Shown piece after piece: positions 17,731-28,480 of a DNA stretch of 64,000 bases. The DNA is from Streptomyces atratus (GTDB taxonomy: Bacteria > Actinomycetota > Actinomycetes > Streptomycetales > Streptomycetaceae), in contig NZ_BMRN01000026.1 of the NCBI RefSeq assembly GCF_014648655.1, forward strand, positions 41,132 to 105,131, read 5' to 3'. How positions within the stretch are numbered: position 1 is the stretch's first letter; every line of letters begins with the position of its first letter. The notes beneath the pieces were generated by a model. That model ran no database searches. It worked only from the letters and a program-made list of their open reading frames with translations, and was not told where the DNA came from. A program made the position numbers and the translations under genes.

Positions 17731-17747
17731 CCTCGCGCTGACACATC

Positions 17748-17778
17748 AACCCGGTCCGGGCCTGTCCCGGACCGGGTT
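17748..17778 (+). terminator. Bidirectional terminator between DUF3073 gene and purM
   Basis: A perfect 13-bp stem (AACCCGGTCCGGG) with a 5-nt loop between convergent genes. No gene is seen in the remaining 126 nt up to the purM stop. Confidence 0.85.
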
Positions 17779-17904
17779 CTGTGCTACCCCGATCCGGTCC
17801 GGCTGCTCGGGCGGGCTTCGGTTTCCCCGATCGCCGGACGGGTGAGAAGCCCGGCGACCGAGGACGAAGCGGTCACCGGGTGATCCCGGTGTGCCCGCCC
17901 GTGC

Positions 17905-18978
17905 CTATCGCGCGTAGTCGCCCACCAGCTCGGCACCCGAGGTGTGCGCGCCGCGCTCCGTGATCTCGCCCACGACCCAGGAGTCGACCCCACGGTCGGC
18001 CAGCGTCGTCAGGGCGACATCCACGGACTGCTCCGGGACGATCGCGATCATGCCGACGCCCATGTTCAGCGTCTTCTCCAACTCCAGCCGCTCGACCTGA
18101 CCCGCCTTGCCGACCAGGTCGAAGACCGCGCCGGGCGTCCAGGTGGAGCGGTCGACCGTGGCGTGCAGTCCGTCCGGGATGACCCGGGCCAGGTTGTTGG
18201 CGAGGCCGCCGCCGGTGATGTGACTGAAGCCGTGCACCTCGGTCGTACGGGTGAGGGCCAGGCAGTCCAGCGAGTAGATCTTGGTGGGCTCCAGAAGCTC
18301 CTCGCCGAGCGTCCGCCCGAACTCCTCGACCTCGCGGTCCAGTGCCCAGCCGGCCCGGTCGAAGACCACGTGACGGACGAGCGAGTACCCGTTGGAGTGA
18401 AGACCGGACGACGCCATGGCGATCACGACGTCACCCTTACGGATACGTTCCGGGCCGAGCAGAAGGTCGGCCTCGACCACGCCCGTACCGGCGCCCGCGA
18501 CATCGAAGTCGTCCGGACCGAGGAGACCCGGGTGCTCGGCGGTCTCGCCGCCGACCAGGGCGCAGCCGGCGAGGACACAGCCTTCGGCGATGCCCTTCAC
18601 GATGGACGCGACACGCTCGGGGTGCACCTTGCCGACGCAGATGTAGTCGGTCATGAAGAGCGGCTCGGCACCGCAGACGACCAGGTCGTCGACGACCATG
18701 CCGACGAGGTCGTGGCCGATGGTGTCGTACACGCCCATCTTGCGGGCGAGGTCGACCTTCGTGCCGACGCCGTCGGTGGCGGAGGCGAGCAGCGGACGCT
18801 CGTAACGCTTGAGGGCCGAGGCGTCGAAGAGCCCGGCGAAACCGCCGAGGCCGCCGAGGCCCGCGACCTCGGGGCGCTGCGTCTTCTTCACCCACTCCTT
18901 CATCAGCTCGACGGCGCGGTCGCCGGCCTCGATGTCGACGCCCGCTGCCGCGTAGGAAGCACCTGTTGTCTCAGACAT
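17905..18978 (-). CDS. purM: Phosphoribosylformylglycinamidine cyclo-ligase (AIR synthetase)
   Basis: Fifth step of purine synthesis: ATP-dependent cyclisation of FGAM to AIR in the cytoplasm. 357 residues, standard length. Family motifs include ASATDGVGTKVDLARKMG, GHDLVGMVVDDLVVCGAEPL, GCALVGGETAEHPG and the C-terminal NMGVGMIAIVP. The ATG at 18978 (MSETTGASYAAAG) has no strong ribosome site. It follows purF by 60 nt on the same strand, so purF-purM form an operon. Confidence 0.97.
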   Translation of the reverse strand: MSETTGASYAAAGVDIEAGDRAVELMKEWVKKTQRPEVAGLGGLGGFAGLFDASALKRYERPLLASATDGVGTKVDLARKMGVYDTIGHDLVGMVVDDLVVCGAEPLFMTDYICVGKVHPERVASIVKGIAEGCVLAGCALVGGETAEHPGLLGPDDFDVAGAGTGVVEADLLLGPERIRKGDVVIAMASSGLHSNGYSLVRHVVFDRAGWALDREVEEFGRTLGEELLEPTKIYSLDCLALTRTTEVHGFSHITGGGLANNLARVIPDGLHATVDRSTWTPGAVFDLVGKAGQVERLELEKTLNMGVGMIAIVPEQSVDVALTTLADRGVDSWVVGEITERGAHTSGAELVGDYAR

Positions 18979-19038
18979 TGCCTGGGATCTTTCGTGTGGA
19001 AATACGGGGCTGGTGGCCAGGGGTGTACGGCTGGGCCG

Positions 19039-20565
19039 TCACGGACGACGCAGTGCGTCGGACGCGGCGGTTGCCGCAGGGCCTGCCGCCAGCTCGGTCT
19101 CCAGCAACTGCTTGCCGAGCAGCTCCGGGTCCGGCAGCTCCATCGGGTACTCACCGTCGAAGCAGGCGCGGCACAGGTTCGGCTTGGCGATCGTCGTCGC
19201 CTCGACCATCGCGTCGAGCGAGATGTACGCGAGCGAGTCGGCACCCATCGACGTGCAGATCTCGTCGACCGTCATGCCGTTGGCGATCAGCTCGGCGCGG
19301 GTCGCGAAGTCGATGCCGAAGAAGCAGGGCCACTTCACCGGCGGGGACGAGATCCGGATGTGGATCTCGGCGGCGCCGGCCTCGCGGAGCATCCGGACCA
19401 GTGCGCGCTGGGTGTTGCCGCGGACGATCGAGTCGTCGACGACCACGAGGCGCTTGCCCTTGATGACTTCCTTGAGCGGGTTCAGCTTGAGGCGGATACC
19501 CAGCTGGCGAATGGTCTGGGACGGCTGGATGAAGGTCCGGCCGACATAGGCGTTCTTCACCAGTCCGGCGCCGAACGGGATGCCGCTGGCCTCCGCGTAG
19601 CCGATGGCGGCGGGGGTGCCGGACTCCGGAGTCGCTATGACCAGATCGGCCTCGACGGGGGCCTCGGCGGCCAGCTTGCGCCCCATCTCCACGCGGGAGA
19701 GGTAGACGTTGCGCCCGGCGATGTCGGTGTCGGGGCGGGCCAGATAGACGTACTCGAAGACACAGCCCTTCGGCTTCGCTTCCGCGAACCGCGAGGTGCG
19801 CAGGCCGTTCTCGTCGATGGCGACGAGCTCGCCCGGCTCGATCTCGCGAACGAAGCTGGCACCGCAGATGTCGAGAGCGGCGGACTCGGAGGCCACCACC
19901 CAGCCGCGCTCGAGGCGGCCGAGAACCAGCGGGCGGATGCCCTGCGGGTCGCGGGCGGCGTAGAGGGTGTGCTCGTCCATGAAGACGAGGGAGAAGGCGC
20001 CCTTCACATCGGGAAGCACCTTTGCGGCGGCCTCCTCGATGGTGAGCGGCTTGCCGTCCTCATCGGTCTGGCCGGCGAGCAGCGCGGTCACCAGATCGGT
20101 GTCGTTCGTCGCGGCGACCTGGGTGGCGCGACCGTCCTTGCGGGGAAGGTCGGCGACCATCTCGGCGAGCTGGGCCGTATTGACCAGGTTGCCGTTGTGA
20201 CCCAGGGCGATCGAGCCGTGCGCGGTCGCACGGAACGTCGGCTGCGCGTTCTCCCACACCGAGGCACCGGTGGTGGAGTAGCGGGCATGACCGACCGCGA
20301 TATGGCCCTGGAGAGATCCCAGAGACGTTTCGTCGAAGACCTGCGAGACCAGTCCCATGTCCTTGAAGACCAGGATCTGGGACCCGTTGCTCACTGCGAT
20401 GCCCGCGGACTCCTGTCCACGGTGCTGCAGGGCATACAGTCCGAAATAGGTGAGCTTGGCGACCTCTTCGCCCGGAGCCCAGACACCGAAGACGCCACAA
20501 GCGTCCTGGGGGCCTTTCTCTCCGGGGAGCAGGTCGTGGTTGAGTCGTCCATCACCACGAGGCAC
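19039..20565 (-). CDS. purF: Amidophosphoribosyltransferase
   Basis: First committed step of purine synthesis: PRPP plus glutamine gives phosphoribosylamine. 508 residues from the GTG at 20565 (VPRGDGRLNHDLL). After a propeptide of about 22 residues comes DACGVFG, whose Cys (residue 23) becomes the N-terminal nucleophile after processing. Glutaminase-domain motifs (LQHRGQESAGI, GHARYSTTG, GHNGNL) and the PRPP-binding loop VVVDDSIVRGNTQRA are present. C-terminal Cys residues (CFFGIDF, CRACFDGEYP) fit the Fe-S cluster of the Bacillus-type enzyme. It leads the purF-purM operon; the AT-poor upstream region probably holds its promoter. Confidence 0.97.
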   Translation of the reverse strand: MPRGDGRLNHDLLPGEKGPQDACGVFGVWAPGEEVAKLTYFGLYALQHRGQESAGIAVSNGSQILVFKDMGLVSQVFDETSLGSLQGHIAVGHARYSTTGASVWENAQPTFRATAHGSIALGHNGNLVNTAQLAEMVADLPRKDGRATQVAATNDTDLVTALLAGQTDEDGKPLTIEEAAAKVLPDVKGAFSLVFMDEHTLYAARDPQGIRPLVLGRLERGWVVASESAALDICGASFVREIEPGELVAIDENGLRTSRFAEAKPKGCVFEYVYLARPDTDIAGRNVYLSRVEMGRKLAAEAPVEADLVIATPESGTPAAIGYAEASGIPFGAGLVKNAYVGRTFIQPSQTIRQLGIRLKLNPLKEVIKGKRLVVVDDSIVRGNTQRALVRMLREAGAAEIHIRISSPPVKWPCFFGIDFATRAELIANGMTVDEICTSMGADSLAYISLDAMVEATTIAKPNLCRACFDGEYPMELPDPELLGKQLLETELAAGPAATAASDALRRP

Positions 20566-20928
20566 ACCACCGAGTGTAGGCGAGATCGACCACTGGTCCG
20601 AATTCGGGATACCGGGCCCGAGCACCGGGGAAGCGCTCCCAGGGGAGGTTCGCGGGCCGGTTCGGACAGTCAATCGGAGTGACCATTTCCCGGTCGCGGA
20701 GAGGTGCGGACCGGCCACAGGGCAGCGGTCACCCGGACCAGCGGCCGGTTACCGGCTAGTTCCGGCCACTCGGGGCACGGGGGGCAGCCGGCCGGATGGT
20801 GGCGCTCGGTGAGCCGATCGATGCTCTGTAACGGAGTCCGGCCGAACGTCCGTTTCGTGGTGAGCCTCACACCCGGGAGCCCGGTATGCGGCTTCTCGGG
20901 GGCCTCGGCAAAGGTGGCGCAGGGAAAG
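20566..20928. promoter_or_regulatory. Gene-free interval upstream of purF, downstream of the META lipoprotein
   Basis: 363 nt without a supportable gene. It should contain the purF promoter (minus strand). GC-rich inverted repeats (for example around CCGGCCACTC...CCGGCCGGA, 20762-20798) could end the META-domain transcript. No clear -10/-35 pair or riboswitch core is evident. Confidence 0.4.
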
Positions 20929-21750
20929 TCAGCCCCTTGTCCCGGTGGCCGATGCGCCGAGCCCCTTGCCGTTCTCCGCGGTGAGGGACAGGGTGCGGTG
21001 ATCGATCCGGTACGTCGTCCGGCCGTCCAGGATCGCGAGCAGTTCGCGCTCCAGCTTCATCCGGGAGGCCGGGCACATCATCTTGGTGCCGTCGATCCGG
21101 CCGAACGTGATGGTGGAACTGGAGACCGCCGCGGTGCCGCGGAACCGATTGCAGCCGAGGGTGCCCTGTACGGAGCCGTCCTTGCCGAAGCTCAGTCGCG
21201 CCCTCTCCTGCGCACCCGCGGGCAGCGACGAGGCGACCGTGCCGGAAACCAGGGTGGTGACCGTCCAGGTGGTGCCGGTGAGCCGGGCCGGCCGTTGCGC
21301 CGTGAGGGCGATGGAGTCGCCGTTCTCCGCGCTCAGGACGAGGGTCTTTTTCGCCAAGGCCGCGGTGAGTTCGCCGCTGAACGCGCCGGACATGGCCGCC
21401 TCGAACCGCTGGACGTCCTTCTCGCAGGCCATTGAGGTGCTCGTGCCCGGCCCGACCGTGATCGTCTCGCCGTCGATGCGGACATCGGCGGTGAAGCGGT
21501 TGCATCCGTAGTTCCCGGTGGCCCGGCCCTTGGAGTCGATCTCGACATGGGCGCTGGAGGGGGCGGCGGTCCGCTTCCCGTCGACCGTCACCGATTCGAC
21601 GCCCCAGCGGACACCGGTGACGGGCAGATCGGTCCGCACGGCGCCACCGTCGGAACCGGACCCCGAACCGGCCCCGGCGCCCGTCTCCGTACCGCAGGCG
21701 GCCAGGACCAGGAGGGCCAGGACTCCGACGGCCGTACCTTGTTTCCGCAT
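20929..21750 (-). CDS. META-domain lipoprotein with two HslJ-like repeats
   Basis: A 273-residue exported protein. The N-terminus MRKQGTAVGVLALLVLAACG ends in a lipobox (LAAC), followed by a Gly/Ser linker. Two META/HslJ domains share the signature GNYGCNRFTADVRIDG and GTLGCNRFRGTAAVS. Each is followed by a Cys-containing segment (STSMACEKDVQRFE; TKMMCPASRMKLERELL), so two Cys pairs probably form disulfides. HslJ-type proteins in other bacteria are linked to stress or antibiotic tolerance; here the function is unknown. It lies 37 nt after the maleylpyruvate-isomerase-like gene on the same strand, possibly co-transcribed. Confidence 0.85.
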   Translation of the reverse strand: MRKQGTAVGVLALLVLAACGTETGAGAGSGSGSDGGAVRTDLPVTGVRWGVESVTVDGKRTAAPSSAHVEIDSKGRATGNYGCNRFTADVRIDGETITVGPGTSTSMACEKDVQRFEAAMSGAFSGELTAALAKKTLVLSAENGDSIALTAQRPARLTGTTWTVTTLVSGTVASSLPAGAQERARLSFGKDGSVQGTLGCNRFRGTAAVSSSTITFGRIDGTKMMCPASRMKLERELLAILDGRTTYRIDHRTLSLTAENGKGLGASATGTRG

Positions 21751-21787
21751 GGCCCTGGGACGGTCCGGGCGGTCGTCCGGTTCCCCC

Positions 21788-22588
21788 TCACCCCATCAGG
21801 GGCAGCAGCCCGGCGAGATCGGCCCTCTCACCGCTGGCGCTGACCTTCGCCGCGTCGAGCTCATGGGCCCACTCCGTACGCCCGGTGGCGAGCCGGATCC
21901 AGGTGAGCGGATCGGTCTCGACGACATTGGGCGGCGTACCGCGCGTGTGCTTGGGGCCCTGGACGCACTGGACGACGGCGAACGGCGGGACGCGCACCTC
22001 GACCGAGCCGCCCGGCGCCTTCTCCGCGACGGCGTCGGCGAACAGCCGGGTGCAGGCGGCGAGCGCCTGCCGGTCGTACGGGATACCGAGGCCGGCCGCC
22101 TCGTTCAGATCGTCGGTGTGCACGACGAGTTCGACGGTACGGGTGACCAGGAAGTCGGCCAGCCGCATCGCGCCGGCCCGGGTCGGCAGCAACCGGTCCT
22201 CCGGGGCGTCGGACACCAGCTCCTCGAACCGCCCGGCGACCTCCCCGTACAGCGCGTCCAGGTCCGGACGGTCCGCGGCGAGAGCCTTGGTGTCGTCGGC
22301 GATGCGCCCGGCCCGGTCCGCGGTCGAGAACGGCCATTCGAGGAGCGTCAGATCGGGCTTGGGCGAGGCGGGTTCGGGCAACTCCAGATTCCGCGTGACG
22401 TGCGAGAGCGCCATGGCCAGATGGACGGCCAGTTCGCGCACGGTCCAGTCCCCGAGCCGGGTCGGCAGCGCGAGCTGTTCGGGCGTCAGGACGCGGACGG
22501 CTTCACGGACATGCGCGAACTGCGCCAGGACCGCGGTGCGGGTCCTGGCCGGGTCGTAGCGACGGGCTCGTTTCTGGGACGGCGGCAT
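21788..22588 (-). CDS. Maleylpyruvate isomerase-like (DinB-fold) protein with SCP-like C-terminus
   Basis: A 266-residue cytoplasmic protein. The N-terminal two thirds match the TIGR03083/DinB-like four-helix fold used by mycothiol-dependent enzymes: TRLGDWTVRELAVHLAMALSH with His in the expected metal site, and later VELVVHTDDLNEAAG. The last 70 residues (VRVPPFAVVQCVQGPKHTRG ... DPLTWIRLATGR) resemble a sterol-carrier-like module. A mycothiol-dependent transferase or isomerase is plausible; the substrate is unknown. The ATG at 22588 is followed by a basic N-terminus. It shares a strand with the TetR gene upstream (71-nt gap). Confidence 0.8.
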   Translation of the reverse strand: MPPSQKRARRYDPARTRTAVLAQFAHVREAVRVLTPEQLALPTRLGDWTVRELAVHLAMALSHVTRNLELPEPASPKPDLTLLEWPFSTADRAGRIADDTKALAADRPDLDALYGEVAGRFEELVSDAPEDRLLPTRAGAMRLADFLVTRTVELVVHTDDLNEAAGLGIPYDRQALAACTRLFADAVAEKAPGGSVEVRVPPFAVVQCVQGPKHTRGTPPNVVETDPLTWIRLATGRTEWAHELDAAKVSASGERADLAGLLPLMG

Positions 22589-22659
22589 GGTCCAGGAGCC
22601 TAAGGGGTGTCCGGCGGCTCACGGTCGGACAGGCACTGAGCCCTGTCGGGCCTGCTGCC

Positions 22660-23298
22660 TCAGGACCTGGTCGCGAAGTCTCCCAGTCCCTTGTCGAGCA
22701 GATCGAAACCGCGCTCGGCGAGCGCGACGGCATCCGGCGCCACCGCGTCCGCCGGCTCCCCCGCCAGCAGCCGCATTTGATTCGCGGAGATGAGGGCGTT
22801 GCGGGTGGCGATCAGCTGGGCGGCCGCGATCCGGGCGATGGACGGCTCCTCGCCCTCCTCGACCAGGACTTCGGCGAGCAGGTCGAAGGAGCGCATGGAG
22901 AATGCGTGGGCCCGGATGAGTAGCGCCGGGGTCTCCTGGATCAGCCGGCGCAGCCCGAGCACCACCGGCGCGTCGCTCAGCCCGACGGAGGGGTCACGGG
23001 CCTCGATGGCGGCCAGGAACTGACGCCGCACGGCGGCCGCCGCGGACTCGCCGGGGGCCCGGTCCCGCACCACTCGCGCGACATCACCGATGTGCTCCTC
23101 CATCGGAGCGAGGACCAAGTCCTCCTTGCCGGCGAAGTAGTTGAAGACGGTCATCTTCGACACCTCGGCCGCCTCGGCGATCTCAGCGACCGAGACCTTG
23201 TCGAAGCCGCGCTCGGCAAAGAGCTCGGTGGCCGCGGTCAGCAGACGGTGACGCGTCTGGAGCTTCTTGCGCTCGCGCAGGCTCATCCCCTCAGTCAT
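22660..23298 (-). CDS. TetR-family transcriptional regulator
   Basis: A 212-residue repressor-type protein with an N-terminal helix-turn-helix (ELFAERGFDKVSVAEIAEAA then EVSKMTVFNYFAGKEDL). The all-helical C-terminal ligand domain is typical of TetR proteins of actinobacteria. The ATG at 23298 is divergent from an MFS-transporter remnant 117 nt away. TetR regulators usually repress such divergent pumps, so this regulator may have lost its main target. The intergenic region is unusually AT-rich (TTCTCGGATTAAATATTGAC) and is the likely place for promoters and operator. Confidence 0.92.
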   Translation of the reverse strand: MTEGMSLRERKKLQTRHRLLTAATELFAERGFDKVSVAEIAEAAEVSKMTVFNYFAGKEDLVLAPMEEHIGDVARVVRDRAPGESAAAAVRRQFLAAIEARDPSVGLSDAPVVLGLRRLIQETPALLIRAHAFSMRSFDLLAEVLVEEGEEPSIARIAAAQLIATRNALISANQMRLLAGEPADAVAPDAVALAERGFDLLDKGLGDFATRS

Positions 23299-23414
23299 GG
23301 CATCACTGTACCAGGATGAAGATTATTCTCGGATTAAATATTGACTTAGTACATTTCTATGACACGGTGGTGCGGCCGCAGCAGCACTGCGCTGCTCCGG
23401 AGGGGAGTCCTGCC

Positions 23415-23760
23415 ATGTCCACAAACATGACCGGCCGGCAACGCATCATCGGCTTCGTGCTCTGCATCGCCACGACCCTGCCGGCCGTGCTCGGCAGGGA
23501 CATCGTCTCGTCGGCGTCCGTGCCGATCGTCCGCGATCTCGATCCGGCGCACGACGCCGACGAGATCCCCCGGCCGATCGCCGCCTGTCAGCTCGCCGCG
23601 ACAGCGGCACTGCCGCTGCACGGGAACCTCTGCGACGCACTCGGCACCAAGAAGGTCTTCATCGGGGCCGTAGCCACCTTCCTGAGCGATTCGGCGCTGT
23701 GCGGACTTGCCGGGTCCATGGGCGAGTTGATCGCCGCCCGCACCGGTGGCGGCCCCGGTC
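23415..23760 (+). pseudogene. 5' remnant of an MFS (DHA2-type) transporter gene
   Basis: The ATG at 23415 has GGAGGGG upstream and starts MSTNMTGRQRIIGFVLCIAT. It resembles the first 110 residues of a 14-helix drug-export MFS protein: TM1, DLDPAHDADEIPRPIAACQL, then DALGTKKVFIGAVATFLSDS, a degenerate form of the GxLaDrxGrkr loop, then LCGLAGSMGELIAAR. After about 23757 similarity stops and the frame runs into unrelated sequence (GPSPARTTEGECPAIH). The rest of the transporter is missing. It is divergent from an intact TetR gene. Confidence 0.7.
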
Positions 23761-23774
23761 CGAGTCCTGCCCGT

Positions 23775-23945
23775 ACCACCGAAGGTGAATGCCCGGCGAT
23801 TCACCGGAACACCGCTGCACCACCGGCTGAACAGAATTCCGCAGGCTGTCCACATCCGCACCCCGATAGTCCATCAGCAGGAAATGCACATGCGGCTCGG
23901 CGGAATTCCCGGAGTTCCGGGTCCGCCGAACTTGACGGAACGAGA
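23775..23945 (-). pseudogene. Fragment resembling the catalytic end of an M23 peptidase
   Basis: The minus strand encodes FRQVRRTRNSGNSAEPHVHF then LLMDYRGADVDSLRN. The core GNSGNSxEPHVHFxLMD is the zinc-binding HxH end of M23 (lysostaphin-type) peptidases. There is no start codon in the right place and no N-terminal domain, and the frame soon loses similarity (VQRCSGESPGIHLRWYG). I read it as gene debris between the MFS remnant and purL; the HxH match could be a chance resemblance. Confidence 0.4.
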
Positions 23946-23976
23946 ACGGCCCCGCCCATGAACCGGGCGGGGCCGT
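23946..23976 (-). terminator. purL operon terminator
   Basis: A perfect 12-bp stem (ACGGCCCCGCCC) with a 7-nt loop starts 20 nt past the purL stop. Confidence 0.85.
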
Positions 23977-23995
23977 CCTCGAACAGGATCAGGCG

Positions 23996-26241
<2,246 letters not shown>

Positions 26242-26245
<4 letters not shown>

Positions 26246-26922
26246 GCGTTGACCAGCTTCTTGATGATCGAGGTGAAGAAACCGAGGCCGTCGGTACGAC
26301 CGGTTCCGATCAGCGGCTCGACGGCGTGCTCCGGGTGCGGCATCAGACCGACGACATTGCCTGCGGCGTTGGTGATGCCGGCGATGTCGCGCAGCGAACC
26401 GTTGGGGTTCACGTCCAGGTAGCGGAAGGTGACGCGACCCTCCGCCTCCAGCTCGTCGAGGACGCGCTCGTCGGCGACGTAACGCCCGTCCATGTTCTTG
26501 AGCGGTACCGAGATCTCCTGGCCCGTGGAGTAGTCCGAGGTCCAGGCGGTCTCCGCGTTCTCGACGCGCAGCTTCTGGTCGCGGCAGATGAAGTGCAGGT
26601 GGTTGTTCTGCAGCATCGCGCCGGGCAGCAGATGCGCCTCGGTCAGGATCTGGAAGCCGTTGCAGATACCGAGGACCGGCATCCCGGCCCGCGCGTTCTC
26701 GATGATCGTCTCCATGACCGGCGAGAAGCGGGAGATGGCTCCGGCCCGCAGGTAGTCGCCGTAGGAGAAGCCGCCCGCCAGGATGACCGCGTCGACCTGG
26801 TGCAGGTCCTTGTCGCGGTGCCACAGCGACACGGGTTCGGCGCCCGCGACCCGTACGGCCCTCAGGCTGTCCTTGTCGTCGAGCGTGCCGGGAAAGGTGA
26901 CGACTCCGATACGAGCAGTCAC
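26242..26922 (-). CDS. purQ: Phosphoribosylformylglycinamidine synthase, glutaminase subunit PurQ
   Basis: Class I glutamine amidotransferase that feeds ammonia to PurL. 226 residues. N-terminal TARIGVVTFPGTLDDKD, oxyanion region GGFSYGDYLRAGAI, nucleophile Cys in GICNGFQIL, and the His/Glu dyad in LMPHPEHAVEPLIG. The GTG at 26922 overlaps the purS stop (GTGA) and its own stop overlaps purL, so the three are one translational unit. Confidence 0.97.
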
Positions 26923-27179
26923 TTCGACTCCTCGGCCTTCTCCACCTTCACGGTGAAGTCCTCGATGACGGTGTTGGCGAGGAACGTCTCGGCCATCTCG
27001 TGAATACGGCTGAGGGCGGCGTCGTCGACCGGCCCCTCGACCTCGAGCTCGAAACGCTTTCCCTGACGTACGTCCGCGATTCCCTCGAAGCCGAGACGGG
27101 GCAGTGCGCGCTGCACCGCCTGTCCCTGCGGGTCGAGGATCTCGGGCTTGAGCATGACGTCGACTACGACGCGTGCCAC
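26919..27179 (-). CDS. purS: Phosphoribosylformylglycinamidine synthase subunit PurS
   Basis: Small structural subunit that bridges PurQ and PurL; 86 residues. The sequence VARVVVDVMLKPEILDPQGQ and the later GFEGIADVRQGKRFEL match the PurS fold. GTG codons at 27185 and 27179 are both in frame. I choose 27179 because GGGAG is then correctly spaced and related proteins begin at this point. First gene of purS-purQ-purL, divergent from lsr2. Confidence 0.93.
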   Translation of the reverse strand: MARVVVDVMLKPEILDPQGQAVQRALPRLGFEGIADVRQGKRFELEVEGPVDDAALSRIHEMAETFLANTVIEDFTVKVEKAEESK

Positions 27180-27562
27180 TGGCACTCCCGGTGGTGGTGT
27201 GGTGCGGCTGTTTCTCCGGGGGGTTCCCCAGACCCCCGCAGGTCCCCTCAGCCTACCTGGCCAGAAATTCTACGCGGGTAGATATCGAGCGCCCCTGATC
27301 ACGCCCATATATCGGCCGTGACAACACATGGGGAAAGTCCTGCAAAAAAAATCCTCACCGGCAGCACACATAGAAGGCTGACACGCGGAGGTAATTGGTT
27401 GGGCTTCACAATGCGGCACCTACCGCTGTACAAATGATTACCGGGGAATGCAGCATTGCCCCTAAACAGTCGACACCGGTCGACTCGCATCCGCCTAACA
27501 GCCGGAAGGCCGGCATCAGCGCATGTCAGACGCGCCGACGCCGTAGGAAAGGACCGACATCC
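27180..27562. promoter_or_regulatory. Divergent intergenic region purS / lsr2
   Basis: About 380 nt without a gene, more AT-rich than its surroundings between 27295 and 27440 (contains CCTGCAAAAAAAATCC). It should contain the purS promoter (minus strand) and the lsr2 promoter (plus strand). Lsr2 proteins bind AT-rich DNA, so autoregulation here is possible but inferred. Confidence 0.5.
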
Positions 27563-27898
27563 GTGGCTCAGCGCGTAGTGGTCACGCTCTTCGACGACAT
27601 CGACGGGGGAGCAGCGGCGGAAACGGTTACCTTCGCCCTGGACGGGAAGTCGTACGAGATCGACCTCAATCCGTCCAATGCAAAGAAACTGCGCAAGGTT
27701 CTGGCGCCGTACATGGCGGCCGGTCGAAAGCAGACAAATGCCGGTAAGCGCGGCAAGACCCCTGCGTCGTACCGGCACACCTCACTCGCACCCGACCCGG
27801 CGGCCGTGCGCGCCTGGGCCCGCTCCCACCGGATGGAGGTGCCGGCCCGCGGCCGGATCCCCAAGAAGGTCTACGAGGCGTTCCGCGAAGCCAGTTGA
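27563..27898 (+). CDS. lsr2: Lsr2-family nucleoid-associated protein
   Basis: A xenogeneic silencer that bridges AT-rich DNA, 111 residues. The N-terminal dimerisation domain is VAQRVVVTLFDDIDGG through the basic KKLRKVLAPYM. The C-terminal AT-hook-like domain has the RGR core in EVPARGRIPKKVYEAFREA. The GTG at 27563 follows AAAGGA. Single gene between the purS operon and a tRNA cluster. In Streptomyces Lsr2 represses foreign and specialised-metabolite genes, so it could act on the redox and CIS loci further right, although that is inference. Confidence 0.95.
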   Translation: MAQRVVVTLFDDIDGGAAAETVTFALDGKSYEIDLNPSNAKKLRKVLAPYMAAGRKQTNAGKRGKTPASYRHTSLAPDPAAVRAWARSHRMEVPARGRIPKKVYEAFREAS

Positions 27899-28003
27899 GA
27901 ACCCGGCCCGCGGCCGGATCGCCCGGACCGGCCGCCGGGGCCGGCCGGTGAACGCCCGTCGGCGCTCCGGCGCACCTCTCGGCGACACCCCGTGGCCACC
28001 GAC

Positions 28004-28034
28004 TTGCGCTACACCCCTGCAGGTCGGCTAAAGT
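28004..28034 (+). promoter_or_regulatory. Predicted promoter of the first tRNA-Gly
   Basis: TTGCGC (28004-28009) and TAAAGT (28029-28034) with a 19-nt spacer lie 50 nt ahead of tRNA-Gly(TCC). Confidence 0.4.
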
Positions 28035-28083
28035 CTGGAGCACGCCGAAGGGCAAGGCCGCAAAGCCGAACCTCACGCAGCGT

Positions 28084-28155
28084 GCGGGTGTAGTTCAGTA
28101 GCAGAACATCCCCCTTCCAGGGGGAAGGCGCAGTGTGCAATTCCTGTCACCCGCT
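28084..28155 (+). tRNA. tRNA-Gly (TCC)
   Basis: A 72-nt cloverleaf with acceptor GCGGGTG/CACCCGC and anticodon loop CTTCCAG inside TCCCC/GGGGA, giving anticodon TCC. The CCA is not encoded. Confidence 0.92.
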
Positions 28156-28253
28156 CTGCATCACTCTTACCGACCACTCCGGTGAATCGGGTAGAGTAGT
28201 GCTCGCACCGCCCGATGGATCTCCTCAAGGGGAGTACAATGAGCGGCAGCAAT

Positions 28254-28326
28254 GCGGACGTGGCTCAGTTGGTAGAGCATCACCTTGCCAAGGTGAGGGT
28301 CGCGAGTTCGAATCTCGTCGTCCGCT
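28254..28326 (+). tRNA. tRNA-Gly (GCC), copy 1
   Basis: A 73-nt cloverleaf with acceptor GCGGACG/CGTCCGC, anticodon stem TCACC/GGTGA and loop TTGCCAA, giving anticodon GCC. Close relative of the copy at 32291-32363, differing mostly in the anticodon stem and T-arm. Confidence 0.95.
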
Positions 28327-28341
28327 CTTGATCGGTTTGTT

Positions 28342-28375
28342 CGAAGGCCCTGGTCGATATCGACCAGGGCCTTCG
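28342..28375 (+). terminator. Terminator after tRNA-Gly pair
   Basis: A perfect 15-bp stem (CGAAGGCCCTGGTCG) with loop ATAT, 15 nt after the tRNA. Confidence 0.88.
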
Positions 28376-28480
28376 CCGTATTCCCGTCCGCGCTCCTGGC
28401 CTCGTGCCCATGACGTTTGTCATGAGCAGTGGTGACAGCCCGCACTGCCCGCGGCGCCGATCCGGCGGAAATCTGTAGGC

